A DNA stretch of 64,000 bases from Dama dama. Lineage: Eukaryota > Chordata > Mammalia > Artiodactyla > Cervidae. The notes below the pieces were generated by a model that was not told the origin of the DNA, ran no database searches, and saw only the letters and a program-made list of their open reading frames with translations. The translations under genes and the position numbers were made by a program. Location of the stretch: NCBI RefSeq assembly GCF_033118175.1, contig NC_083693.1, positions 24,272,481 through 24,336,480 of the forward strand, read 5' to 3'. This document shows, in pieces, positions 11,305 to 21,560 of the stretch; the stretch's first letter is position 1, and each line of letters opens with the position of its first letter.

Positions 11305-11452
11305 TGAGACTGTAACAGGTAGGAAGCCCAGAGGTCCCCAGGGGTCAGGAGGAAATAAATTGCAGGTGGCAGACGTTTTCTGTTAGTTTATTTGTTTTTT
11401 ATTTCCTCCTGATGCTTGGTGACCTCTGACCTTCCTACCTGTTACCTCCTCA
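11305..11452. repeat. Inverted repeat made of two LTR ends (48-bp arms)
   Basis: The arms at 11312-11359 and 11398-11445 are reverse complements with about five mismatches over 48 bp. The loop is 38 nt. The left arm resembles the first bases (U3 start) of the solo LTR at 54005-54694: shared 'gtaacagg', 'aggaag', 'ggaggaaa', and 'tgca' followed by 'cagac'. The right arm is the same end inverted. The segment therefore starts TGAG and ends CTCA. It is non-coding and could fold as a long hairpin if transcribed. Confidence 0.8.
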
Positions 11453-11465
11453 ATACTTAGTTTTC

Positions 11466-12960
11466 ACACCTCAGGGGTCAATCCTCATTAATCGGTCAGT
11501 GGTACCCATTTTCTCCTATCTTCAAATGTTGGAAATTTCCAGGTCTCACTTCTTGGTCTTCATTCCTCTATCTATATCCATTTCTTAGTGAGATTTTTCT
11601 GGTCACATGATTGTAAATACCATTTATGCCCTGATAACTAACTACCAAATTTATATTCCTAGCCTAATCATCTCTTTCAAAGCTATACTCTTATATTCAG
11701 CTGCTCGTATAATACTGTTTGTCTAATATATATTGAGGCATTTGAAACATAACCTGCATGAAATATAATTCCTGACACTTCTGAGTATCTCCCAGACCTG
11801 CTCCACTTAACATCTCATCCATTGGAGTCTATGGCAACTCTATTCTCACAGTTGCTCAGAATAAAAACTTGAAGTCCCCACTGACACAATTTTTCTCTCC
11901 CCGAGTATCCAATCCATCAGCGAGTGTTGTGTTCATTTCAGTTCAGTTGCTCAGTCATGTCCAACTCTTTGTGACCTCATAGACTGCAGCGTGCCAGGTT
12001 TCCCTGTCCATCACCAACTCCCAGAGCTTGTTCAAACTCATGTCCATGGAGTTAGTGATGCCATCCAGCCATCTCATCCTCTGTTGTCCCCTTCTTCCCC
12101 TGCCTTTAATCGTTCCCAGCATCAGGGTCTTTTCCAATCAGTTCTTCACATCAGGTGGCCAAAGTTTTTGAGTTTCAGCTTTAGCATCAGTCAGCTTCAG
12201 CTTCAGCATCATTGGAACTGAATATTCCAATGAATATTCAGGACTGATTTCCTTTAGGATGGACTGGTTGGATCTCCTTGCAGTCCAAGGGACTCTCAAG
12301 AGTCTTCTCCAGCACCACAGTTCACTTTTGAACATCAATTCTTCGGTGCTCAGCTTTCTTTAGAGTACAACTCTCACATCCATACATGACTACTGGAAAA
12401 ACCATAGCTTTGACCTTTGTTGGCAAGGCAATGTCTATGCTTTTTAATATGCTGTCTAGGTCGGTCATAACTTTTCTTCCAAAGAGCAAGCATCTTTTAA
12501 TTTCATGGCTGCAATCACCATCTGCAATGATTTTGGAGCCCAAGAAAATAAAGTCTCTCCCTGTTTCCATTGTTTCCCCATTTTTTGCCATGAAGTGATG
12601 GGACTGGATGCCATGATCTTAGTTTTCTGAATGTTGAGTTTTAAGCCAACTTTTCCACTCTCCTCTTTCACTTTCATCAAGAGGCTCTTTAGTTCTTTGC
12701 TTCCTGCCATAAGGGTGGTGTCATCTGTATATCTGAGGTTACTGATATTTCTCCCAGCAATCATGATTCCAGCTTGTGCTTCATCCAACCTGGCATTTCT
12801 CATGATGTACTCTGCATCTAAGTTAAATAAGCAGGGTGACAATATACAGCCTACACCCAAACTCTGACCACTAATCACTACTCCAGGCTCTAAGGTCTTC
12901 ATGCAAGCCTCTACTGCTGGATTCATTTCTGGATCACCGAAATCTTCTCTTAAATGGACT
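11466..12960 (+). mobile_element. L2-type LINE reverse-transcriptase fragment, split by BovB
   Basis: The left half (11466-11935) matches the old L2/CR1-type RT region: 'gattgtaaataccatttatg', then a decayed form of the 'YADDSQIY' segment, 'catctcatccattggagtct', 'cacagttgctcagaataaaa' and 'tatccaatccatcagcgagt'. The right half (12852-12960) resumes after the BovB with 'ctctgaccactaatcactac'. No frame survives. The fragment predates the BovB inside it. Confidence 0.7.
11936..12851 (-). mobile_element. BovB LINE, antisense, nested in L2
   Basis: About 0.9 kb of antisense BovB, beginning with the TGAACT-type tail ('catttcagttcagttgctc') and reaching into the RT. The catalytic box reads Y-T-D-D (12720-12731), an Ala-to-Thr change in YADD. 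A local duplication near 12185-12235 repeats the 'gcttcagcatca' and 'gaatattc' motifs. It carries 'gaatattcaggactgatttc', the EYSLE subgroup marker. Confidence 0.94.
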
Positions 12961-13263
12961 TCCTGTTCTTTATCTTTCTACTGGTTTTCCTAAGCCAGCA
13001 GCCAGGATGTGTGTCACACCGTGAAACTGAGCCATTTCCCACCTCACTCAGAGTATGAGGGAAAGTCTATATGACAACTAATTATGGTTTTTCTGGAATC
13101 CCATCTCCTCTTTCTCACTGTACTCCAATCATACTTTTTTTTTTTTTTTTTTTTTTTTTGCTGATTCTTAAACATTACATGCTTGCCACTTCTTCCTGGG
13201 ACATTCATCCATGGATAGCTACATGACGGATATATTTATTTAAGCCTCTCCCATTCCCTCCTA
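12961..13263. other. Unassigned sequence with a 25-nt T-run
   Basis: Contains an uninterrupted T-run at 13135-13159 that could be the tail of a very short antisense retrotransposon insertion. Nothing else recognised. Confidence 0.45.
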
Positions 13264-13477
13264 GGGCTTATCAGGTGGCTCTTGCGGTAAAGAATCTGCC
13301 TGCCAATGCAGGAAATGCAACAGACACAGGTTTGATCCTTGGGCTGGAAAGATCCCCTGGAGAAGGAAATGGCAACGCACTCCAGTATTCTTGCCTAGAG
13401 AATCCCATGGATGGAGGAGCCTGGTGGGCTACAGTCCATGGGGTCACAAAGAGTCAGACACGACTGAGTGACTGATC
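13264..13477 (+). mobile_element. Bov-tA SINE
   Basis: Sense, full length: head 'gggcttatcaggtggctctt', 'ctgcctgccaatgcaggaaa', core 'ctggagaaggaaatggcaac', tail 'gtcagacacgactgagtgac'. The 66-codon frame is SINE sequence. Confidence 0.94.
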
Positions 13478-14089
13478 ACCTTCCCTTCTATATCATCACA
13501 CAGTGACATACTCTATTTTATTTATCTTTGTTTGCCTAGCATCTGCCCCTTCCACTGGAATATAGCCACCTTGATGACAGTGGACAATCAACAAATAAAC
13601 TTTGGAGAATAGAGAATCAAAAATGCTTAAAGAGAGAACCACAGCATTTGTATACCAAGATTCTCTCTCTTTCTCTCTTTCACTGCCAGTGAGTCAAAGA
13701 AGACTCAAACAGAACCTGATAAACACATCTTTGAGACTGTGACTACTTCATCATTAGCATATTGTCTTGGTGAAAAGCACCTTTGGAGACTCTGTGGGGA
13801 GAAGCGATTACTGATGCAGAGTCCCTTTCAGAGGGGTCTAGAGCAATGCGTCCACCTGATAAGGCTCTAAGTCTGTTTAAAACAAATCCCACTCTGCACC
13901 TATTCCAAGCCTGGAACTCTGCAGCTGAACATGGCTGGGGAAAAAAAATGTCACACTGACCATGCAATCTTGTATGTGTGCTCATTCAATCTGAAAGGAA
14001 CCCAGAGGTCAGTTCTGGTGATCAGAGAAGGAAGAATGTTTGAACTAGAACCTGAATTATGACAAGAATCCAGCTGTGCTGAGTTCCAA
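13478..14089. other. Unassigned non-coding sequence
   Basis: No recognised repeat. A short CT-rich run lies near 13662-13682. The 80-codon antisense frame (13743-13985) has no domain. Confidence 0.4.
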
Positions 14090-15090
14090 GGGATATCACT
14101 CAGGCAGAAGGAGCAGTGAGAACAGAGACCCTGAGGTTGGAACAAGCTCAGTGGATTCCATGGAGCAAAAGGAACCTGTGGCCACACTTCAGTGACCTTC
14201 AGTGCAGGTCAGTGTAGCCCTCTTCAGAGGGCTGAAGAGATGGGAGGGACTGTCATTGGCTAAATCACCCACATGGCATTGGAAAATCATTGGAGGATTT
14301 CGAGCAAGGGAGTGATTGAGTTCCACTTTCCTGTTGCCGTATAACAAACATCCCCTAAATGTAGTCTCTTGACATGATGACAGTATCTGTTTTGCTCAGA
14401 GACCCACTGTATGGGCAGGGCTTGGTGAGTCAGCTCATCTCTGCTCATTTCTGCTCAGCTGGGGCAAAGATAAAGCTGGGAATGGCAGTCATCTGAAAGC
14501 TTGCTCACTCACATGTCTAGTGGGAAATGTTGGCTTTACAAGGCAACCTAAGCTGGACTGCACCAAGCCCTTCCACAGGCCTTCTTGGCTTCCTCACAAG
14601 ATGGTGGCTGGATTCCCAAGGCAAGCGTTTCAAGAGAGAGAGTCTGGTGGTAGCTTGTATCACTTTTATTAAATGAGTCTTGAAAGTCTGCTGTATTTTA
14701 TTTGTGGGGTCCATCCTAAAGCCTACTCAATGTCAAGAGGAGGGAATATAGACCCTTGTAGTGATGGTGGGGTCTCAGTATCACCTTGTAAGAGCATGTG
14801 GAACAAGACCTATTGGTGCAGTCATCTTTATAAAATAAATTCTGTCCCCCAAAGTATGTGAATTATGTGCTTGAAAGGATACTCTAGTTGCTTTGAAGAA
14901 AAATTAAATTATAGGGGGACAGGGGTAGAAATGAAGCCTAGATTGGTGGCCCACACAGGCTTGTGGAGAGATGCTGGTGGCTTAGACTATGGTAGAGGGA
15001 GTGTATTTAAAAAGTAGGAAGAAATCAAGACTTAAGGGCCGAATATTAGTTACTTTAAAGACCCAAATGGCTCTAAGGACGAAGGAGAAT
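14090..15090 (-). mobile_element. L2-type LINE 3' region, antisense, split by another old repeat
   Basis: The left portion (14090-14330) has 'cattggaaaatcattggagg' and 'gagcaagggagtgattgag'. The right portion (about 14920-15090) has 'ttggtggcccacacaggctt' and 'gagatgctggtggcttagac'. These follow each other in the antisense order of the old L2-type element seen at 26395-27640. They are separated by an unrelated old repeat. Confidence 0.5.
14331..14880 (+). mobile_element. Old mammalian interspersed repeat, family not named
   Basis: Recognisable common pattern 'ttcctgttgccgtataacaa', 'gtctgttttgctcagagacc', 'gggcagggcttggtgagtca', 'cttcctcacaagatggtggc', 'gattcccaaggcaagcgttt'. I know this as a repeated mammalian sequence but cannot assign the family with certainty. 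It interrupts the older L2-type copy. Confidence 0.45.
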
Positions 15091-15510
15091 GAGCAAGAGA
15101 CACCTCTCTCACCTTCAAAGGCACCTGACCCTCAAGGGCAGGAACATGTTTATATTTCCTCCCTCTTCCAAATATCTCTGGGGCTCACTATTGGAGGTTA
15201 CCTAAGAGTGAACTGTTGTTTTGGTTAATTATCATCATTATGTTAAGCACTTATATTTGGAATGTATACTTTGGCAGAACAGATTTGCTCTGCTAAGTAA
15301 AGAACCATGATAGAGCAGCAGAGAGCACCTCACAATGGTGATAGGAGAAAAATCTGGAAAACTGTTCTCTGCTCCTCCAGACTGCCTGTAGGCAGCCTGT
15401 TTTGGGCAGACTTAGACTGGGGTCAAGACAAGCACACTTGACCTCCTTCTTGGAAGGTGTGCCAGTACCCAGTCCTCTCCAGATATAATGGGGTTGTGTT
15501 CTTTGACATG
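15091..15510. other. Unassigned non-coding sequence
   Basis: No gene or clear repeat. A segment at 15120-15190 faintly resembles an L2 3' terminus but is too diverged to call. Confidence 0.35.
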
Positions 15511-15624
15511 GAGAAGGAAATGGCCACTCACTTCAGTGTTCTTGCCTGGAGAATCCAATGGACAGAGGAGCCTGGGGGCTCCATGGGGGTGCAAAGAGTC
15601 AGATACAACTGAGAAGCTGAGTAC
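15511..15624 (+). mobile_element. Bov-tA SINE, 5'-truncated
   Basis: Starts inside the core ('gagaaggaaatggccactca') and runs to the 3' end ('gtcagatacaactgagaagc'). The tRNA-like head with the Pol III promoter boxes is missing, so it cannot be transcribed from its own promoter. Confidence 0.88.
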
Positions 15625-15784
15625 CTTCTTTGATAAGCAAGTCATCAGGACTTAGGGAAACCACAGTATCTACTACTATAGGACTATGCATATCAGTAAG
15701 ATGAGAGTCCACCTTCTTCCCTAGGTTCCATGTTCCAGACTTGTCATAGTAGAGTCTCCTCATCCCTGCTTTGAATCATAGAAG

Positions 15785-16012
15785 TGAGGGAAAAGAACTA
15801 GCACTGAAATCAGACAGCACTAGTCTCCAGTTCTAGCTCTGCCACTTACGGTTCTTTAGCCTTGAAAAAGCTATTTGGGTCTGCTTTCTTTTTTGCAAAA
15901 TGATGACACTAATCCTATCTTAAGGGGGTTACTGTAAAGATGAAATGAAACACCAAGAGAGTAGCTAACAGAATATGATGCACACTAAGTCCTCAATAAA
16001 TTGCAGTGATGA
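15785..16012 (+). mobile_element. MIR SINE
   Basis: Sense MIR: 'agttctagctctgccactta', 'ccttgaaaaagctatttggg', 'gggttactgtaaagatgaaa', 'cacactaagtcctcaataaa'. Nearly full length for a MIR and diverged as expected. Confidence 0.8.
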
Positions 16013-16573
16013 CTCATATATTAAAGGAGAAGGATGCCACAATATTTAGAAAGTCATTCCAAAATTTCCCACAGCTAGCACCACACATACAGACCATTAC
16101 AGGAAAACTGACACTGCTTGCTAGCTGTGGTCATGTAACATCTTTTCATGGCTCAGTGATTTAACACTTAGAAGATGGAACTTTCACAGTAAGAGCAAGT
16201 TGAAAAATAAGTAAAACCCCAGAGAGCATTTAGGCACAAACCAACTTAGATGAACATGGATTTCTCAACTTGGCCTTGCTAACTGGGTGGTTTTTACATT
16301 CTGCTTGAGAAAATCTATGCTATCCCAGAGGTTGTTGCAAATTCACCAGTGCTGTATGTTAAAAATTCAAGAAGAGTTTAGCTTTGAAAAGCTGATGTTT
16401 TTATACATAACACCAAAGTCTGGAACAAATGGGTGTGTAGAAACACTTTGAGAGTTTTAAGAGGGCTAATGAGAGGAGCTGTTACTTGGACCTGAGCTTC
16501 TAGGTGACCCTGGGTGTATGGTGGGGCATCTAGGTCTTTTGCATAAAAGCGAGTTTTCAGATGTTGCAAATGC
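16013..16573. other. Unassigned non-coding sequence
   Basis: No recognised repeat or gene. Confidence 0.4.
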
Positions 16574-17057
16574 TTTGTTGTTGTTCAGTTGCTCAGTCGT
16601 GTCCAACTCTTTGTGACCCCATGGACTGCAGCACGCCAGGCTTCCCTGTCCTTCACTATTTCCCAGTTTGCTCACACTCATGTCCATTGAGTCTGTGATG
16701 CTATTCTACAATCTCATCCTCTGCGGCCCCCAATCCTTTTGACGTCAATCTTTCCCAGCATCAGGGTCTTTTCCAATGAGTCAGCTCTTCACATCAGGTG
16801 GCCAAAGCATTGAACTTCAACTTCAGCATAAGAACTAATGAACATTCAGGGTTGATTCTTCCAGGATCGACTGGTTTGATCTCCTTGCAGTCCAGGGGAC
16901 TCTCAAGAGTCTTCTCCAGCACCATGATTCGAAAGCATCAGGTTTTCAGAGCTCAGCCTTCTTTGTAAGCCTTCTTCTCACATTCTTACATGATTATTGG
17001 AAAAACCACAGCTTTGACTATATGAACTTTTGTCAGCAAAGTGATGGCTCTGCTTTT
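16574..17057 (-). mobile_element. BovB 3' fragment, antisense
   Basis: Begins with the (GTT)n-type tail 'gttgttgttcagttgctcag' and covers the last 0.5 kb of BovB. It shows several small deletions and a mixed marker set ('gaacattcagggttgattct'), so it looks older than the TGAACT-tailed copies. Confidence 0.92.
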
Positions 17058-17231
17058 TGGAAATACCGAGATCATTGTTTTTATTTTGTTCATTTCCCTT
17101 CCAGCTAATCAACTAGTATCAGAGAGCTCAGTGCATCCTAACAAAGAATTCTAACCAACGTATCAAAATTAGTCTTTCACTAGGAGCCTCCACTGATATA
17201 AGACTTTCTTTCCAGGATCACCTATAGCTAC

Positions 17232-17660
17232 ATTGTATTGAGTGCTAAAAAAGTGCCAAAAGATTTTATATATCCAATCTCATTTTATCCTAACAACCAG
17301 AATCATTTGTTCATCCACTTACCAAATATTAACTGACTGCCTCAGAGTCATTGATGTCAGCATGGAGGTCTTGCTCAGTCGTGTCCGACTCTTTGCGACC
17401 CCATGGAAGGTAGCCTACCAGGCTCCGCCATTCATGGGATTTTCCAGGCAAGAATACTGGAGTGGGCTGCCGTTTCCTTCTCCAGGGGATCTCCCCAACC
17501 CAGGGATCGAACCCGGGTCTCTTGCATTGCAGACAGACGCTTTACTGTCTGAGCCACCAGGGAAGTTCTGCAAATGAGGCATTCAGGTTTCAGAGAAGGT
17601 AGGTGATGTGCTGAAAATCACAAAGGCGGTCAGTAGGAGAGCCAAATATGAATGAACCCA
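17232..17660 (-). mobile_element. MIR SINE, antisense, split by Bov-tA
   Basis: Left half: 'tattgagtgctaaaaaagtg', 'ccaatctcattttatcctaa'. Right half (17572-17660): 'aggcattcaggtttcagaga', 'ctgaaaatcacaaaggcggt'. Both halves are in MIR antisense order, with a Bov-tA between them. Confidence 0.72.
17371..17566 (-). mobile_element. Bov-tA SINE, antisense
   Basis: Antisense with well-kept sequence: 'ttgctcagtcgtgtccgact', 'gcaagaatactggagtgggc', 'cccagggatcgaacccgggt', 'ctgagccaccagggaag'. Nested in a MIR. Confidence 0.94.
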
Positions 17661-17724
17661 GTTCTCACACTGTCCCCACCAAGCCATCCTTCTTGGGAGG
17701 GTGAACATGGTGTGAGGAAGGGAG

Positions 17725-18125
17725 CTAGACTGGAGTCTGCAGAACTAGGTACCACTTGTGCTCAGCTGTGTCTGACTCTTTTGTGACCCCATGGACTGTA
17801 GTTCACCAGGCTCCTCTGTTCATAGAATCTCCCAGAGGAGAATACTGGAGCTGGGTAGCCATTTCTTACTCCAGGGGATCTTCCTGACCCAGGGATCGAA
17901 CCCACATCTCCTGCCTGAGTCTCCTGCATTGACAGGCAGATTCTTCACCACCTGAACCACCTGGGAAGACCCAGGTACCACTTACTGACAAGTTGTTGGT
18001 TAACATGACCTTGGACAAGTCCTTTAATCTCTTGGGTTCATGTCCTTATCTCCATAACAAGTTGTGGATATCTTTTAAACCCACCTTTTGGTGTTTCTGT
18101 GAGAATTAAATGCTGTAAAGTCACA
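17725..18125 (+). mobile_element. MIR SINE, split by Bov-tA
   Basis: MIR sense pieces flank the SINE at 17758-17972. Left: 'gactggagtctgcagaacta'. Right: 'gaccttggacaagtccttta', 'catgtccttatctccataac', 'gtgagaattaaatgctgtaa'. Confidence 0.7.
17758..17972 (-). mobile_element. Bov-tA SINE, antisense, with 11-bp target duplication
   Basis: Flanked by perfect 'aggtaccactt' copies (17747-17757 and 17973-17983) inside a MIR. An internal 'ctcctgcctgagtctcctgc' duplicates a short part of the head. Confidence 0.95.
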
Positions 18126-18724
18126 ATACAGAGAAATCTCACAAACATAATGTTGGGTCAAGGAAGGCAGATGTAGAGCGAGCATCCTACATGATTTCAC
18201 TTAGGATTTGAAAACATGCCAGATGAATAAGAAGTAAGGTTTGCCATTTACCTTCAGAGGGAAGAAGGAGGTTGTGATTAAGAGAGGGATTTGGAGGGCT
18301 TCTGGGATTCTGAGAATGTTCTGTGTTCTATTAAAAAAATACAATTTTTGAAAAATCATAAAAGTAAGTAAAACTACTTTGAAAAAGAGTATACTCAAAT
18401 ATAAGGTAGTGTTCTGAATAGAGTTTCAGCTTTCCACTCCCTGCTCACCCTGACACTGCCCAGGTATGGCTTCCCCCTACAGTGATCTGCCTGGACCTCC
18501 TTATCTCTCCGGGAAGAGCCTAGTCCTGGAGAAAAGCGAGGGGCGGAGATGGGACCTGAATGGTCTTCCAAAGACCCCCAGGTCCCTGGGCTGGTATCTC
18601 TAAGGCAGCCTTCGGTTCTCTTTAAGAACATCCTTGATGAAGTCAGCCAGGCCCAGCTCAAATGCTTTCAGTGATGGAGAACCCACTACTTTGCAAAACT
18701 ACTTCTGACCTAGTATAAGCTTGC
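18126..18724. other. Unassigned non-coding sequence
   Basis: No recognised repeat. The 88-codon antisense frame (18395-18661) has no domain and lacks supporting context. Confidence 0.4.
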
Positions 18725-18877
18725 GTGTTCAGCTGCTTCCAGCTCTTTCCAACCCCATGCACTGTGGCCCGCCAGGCTCCTTTGTCCATGGAATTTCCTG
18801 GGCAAGAACACTGAACAAGGGGTTGTCATTTCCTCCTCCAGTTGATCTTCCTGACTCAGGGGTCATACCTGCTGCCC
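18725..18877 (-). mobile_element. Bov-tA SINE fragment, antisense, diverged
   Basis: 'ccagctctttccaaccccat', 'ggcccgccaggctcctttgt', 'ttgatcttcctgactcaggg'. The tRNA-like head at the right is lost, where the L1 begins. Confidence 0.82.
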
Positions 18878-18892
18878 AACATCAAATCTTTT

Positions 18893-19292
18893 CCAGATAA
18901 AGAGAATATCATAAGACATCCCTTATATGCAGAATCTAAATAGAAATGGTACAAATGAACTTACTTACAAAAGACTAACAGACTCACAGACCTAGGGAAA
19001 GAATTTATGGTTGCCTATGGGGGAAGCACTGGGGAGAAGGGATAATTGGGGAGTTTGGGATGGACATGTACACACTGCTGTGTTTAAAATGGATAGCCAA
19101 CAAGGACCTGCTGTATGGTACAGGGAACTCTGCTCACTGTTATGTGGCAGCCTGGATGGGAGGGAGTTTGGGGAGAATGGATACATGTTTATGTTTGGCT
19201 GAGTCCCTTTGCTGTCCCTCTGAATCTATCACAACATTGCTAATCACTTATATTCCAATACGAAAAAAAAGTTAAAATAAAATCTTTCCACT
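18893..19292 (+). mobile_element. L1 3' UTR, sense
   Basis: Artiodactyl L1 tail: 'cccttatatgcagaatctaa', 'agactcacagacctagggaa', 'gatagccaacaaggacctgc', 'ctatcacaacattgctaatc', ending in an A-rich tail near 19261-19285. Only the 3' terminal 0.4 kb is present. Confidence 0.9.
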
Positions 19293-19712
19293 CTCCTCAT
19301 CTATTTCTCATACCAAGCAGTTTCCAAACCACGCTTTGCCCAGACCACCTTCAAGTGAATTTTTACTGAGCTCTTCTCTTACCCAGCATTTCTATCAGCA
19401 TAATTTCTCAAAATTTCATAATTTTCTGGGCTCTCAAAATTTCCTACTTTGAATACGCAGCATTTTGTTTATGAGAAAATCCTTTTGTAGAAGAAAGTAG
19501 TCTGAAAAATATATAAGGACTTTAATGGAAGGAACATTCCTAGGTTTTACTTTCAGAAAATGCTTCCTGACATGTTCCTTCTCATAAACACATGGGTTGT
19601 GCATTCAGTAGTCAGTAATAAGAAAGACTCTCCTTGAAAATTTTGAGAAAAGATTTTTTTCATTCTTGCACAGAAATTTTATTCTATAAACTCTTGTGTT
19701 TTCTGATAATTA
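19293..19712. other. Unassigned non-coding sequence
   Basis: No recognised repeat or gene. Confidence 0.4.
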
Positions 19713-20255
19713 ATTTTTTATTGGCATATAGCTGACTTACAATGTTGTTTTCCTTTCTGTTGTACAGTAAAGTCAGTCAGTTGTATACATCTTCACTCTT
19801 TTCCTATGTAGACCATTACAGAGTATTTACTAGAGTTCCCTGTGCTATACAGTAGGTTCTTATTACTTGTCTATCTTATGTATAGTAGTGGGCACCTGTC
19901 AATCCCAATCCCCCAGTTTATCTCTCTCCTTCCTCACTTTCCCCCTGGTAATCAGAAATTTGTTTTCTACATCTGTGACTCCATTTCTGTTTTGTAAATA
20001 GGTTCATTTGTATCTTTTTTTTTTTTTTTCGATTCCACATATAAGCAATATCTTATGATATTTGTCTTTCTCTGTCTAACGTACTTCACCGAGTGTGATA
20101 ATCTCTAGGTTCATCCATGTCACTGCAAATGGTATTATTTCTTTTTATGGCTGAGTAGTATTACGTTATATATACATACTACCTCTTCTTTAGCCGTTCC
20201 TCTATAGAAAGACACTTAGGTTGCTTTCATGTCCTGCTGCAATGAGCAATGGGGG
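19713..20255 (-). mobile_element. L1 3' end, antisense
   Basis: Reverse of the artiodactyl L1 3' UTR and ORF2 end: 'ttattggcatatagctgact', 'ttccctgtgctatacagtag', 'taatcagaaatttgttttct', 'aggttcatccatgtcactgc', 'ttcatgtcctgctgcaatga'. A T-run near 20017-20029 lies inside it. Confidence 0.9.
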
Positions 20256-20589
20256 AAAAAGATTTTTGGGAAATTTTGAATGGAAGAGCTGAACAAAAAT
20301 TCATTTGAAGGTGATTTGGGAGAAGCGTGACCACATAACTGGAACAATTCAGTTTCTAGCCTCTGATCCAGCTCCCTTCCCAAGTGTCCCCACTTGGAAA
20401 ACAAATTACATGGTCACCCTCCCTGTAATCTCACTGGCCAAATAAAATCATGATTTTATTATAAATCCATTCTAGTCATTTTTTATACCTATTTTACATC
20501 TTTGATCTCAATCTATGTATAAAATATACTCTACTATTATGTTTTACACTAAAACCTAGGTATCTTATGATATTATTCAAAATATTTTA
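20256..20589. other. Unassigned non-coding sequence
   Basis: No recognised repeat or gene. Confidence 0.4.
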
Positions 20590-21560
20590 CAGATATTTTG
20601 AGTGGCTACATTTTTTTATTCCAGTGTAATTGATATAACCCTTATTTTTGGAAACAGTATATTTCCAAATTTTAATATTACAAACAGCATTACAATTAAA
20701 ATCTTTGGCAGAAAACTGTGCCTTCATTTCAGATCATTTCCATCAGTAGAATCCCAGGAACAACATTTTGGAGGTGAGGATTACAAATATCACACGTGTT
20801 TTAAAGGCTCTCACATTCTCTGCTTTCCTCTCCTGAAGGCTCCAACCACTCTGTTATTCCTTCCAGCTGTGTCGAGTGTGTCTTGGTCACTGCACTTAAT
20901 CTCCAACATCAAACACTCTCATTTGCTACAGTTCTATTAATCTGGTAGGTTAAAAATAGCGTCTCACTGTTATTTGAATTTCTATTTTGTTGATAATGAA
21001 TGAGGTTGAAAAATGTTCAAATGTTTATTAGCCACTAATGTGTCTGTGTTTTAAATTGTCTTTGTCCTTTCCCCTCTGTATTTATTGGAAACTTGATGGT
21101 TTTCTTATTACCTTTTGGCATGAGCTCTTTTCTTATTAAGTATATCACCCTTTGTCCTGTTCAGAGCAACTATTTCCCCTGGTTTATTTGCTGTTAAGCA
21201 ATTTTGAGAGAAAATGTAATTTGTATGTGAAATACCCATTGATCTTTTCCTTTGTTATGTCTGCCACTCTTTTTGAGAGCTTGGAAAATTCTCACCTCAG
21301 TCTTGTGTCTAGATTTGATTCCTTCTCCTTTCCACTTCCACCTCCTATTTTCTCTGATTTATATAGGTTTAAACAAGCTCAATTCTTCTTGGTCAGGCAC
21401 ACTATGTACTGCTGGGGTTTAATAGGAAGTTTTAATTTATATTTTGTTTTGTTCTTCTGCCTGGAAATTCTATTGCTGTTATTGATTGTCCATTTTAATA
21501 AGGTGCCTCTGCTTCAAGGCAGTTATACAAAGGACACAATTGGAAACATAAATAATGAAG
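20590..21560 (-). mobile_element. Old L1 remnant, antisense (tentative)
   Basis: Diverged but ordered similarity to reverse L1 ORF2/3' UTR: 'attccagtgtaattgatata', 'gaatttctattttgttgata', 'aatgttcaaatgtttattag', 'acccattgatcttttccttt'. Boundaries and subfamily are uncertain. The 112- and 137-codon frames inside it are AT-rich and have no recognised domain. Confidence 0.45.

Larger units (their letters stand above)
11074..11464. repeat. 12-bp direct repeats bounding a SINE plus hairpin unit
   Basis: 'atacttagtttt' occurs at 11074-11085 and 11453-11464, exactly outside the Bov-tA (11086-11300) and the following palindromic LTR-end segment (11305-11452). It has the length and form of a target-site duplication for the whole composite. 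Confidence 0.75.
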
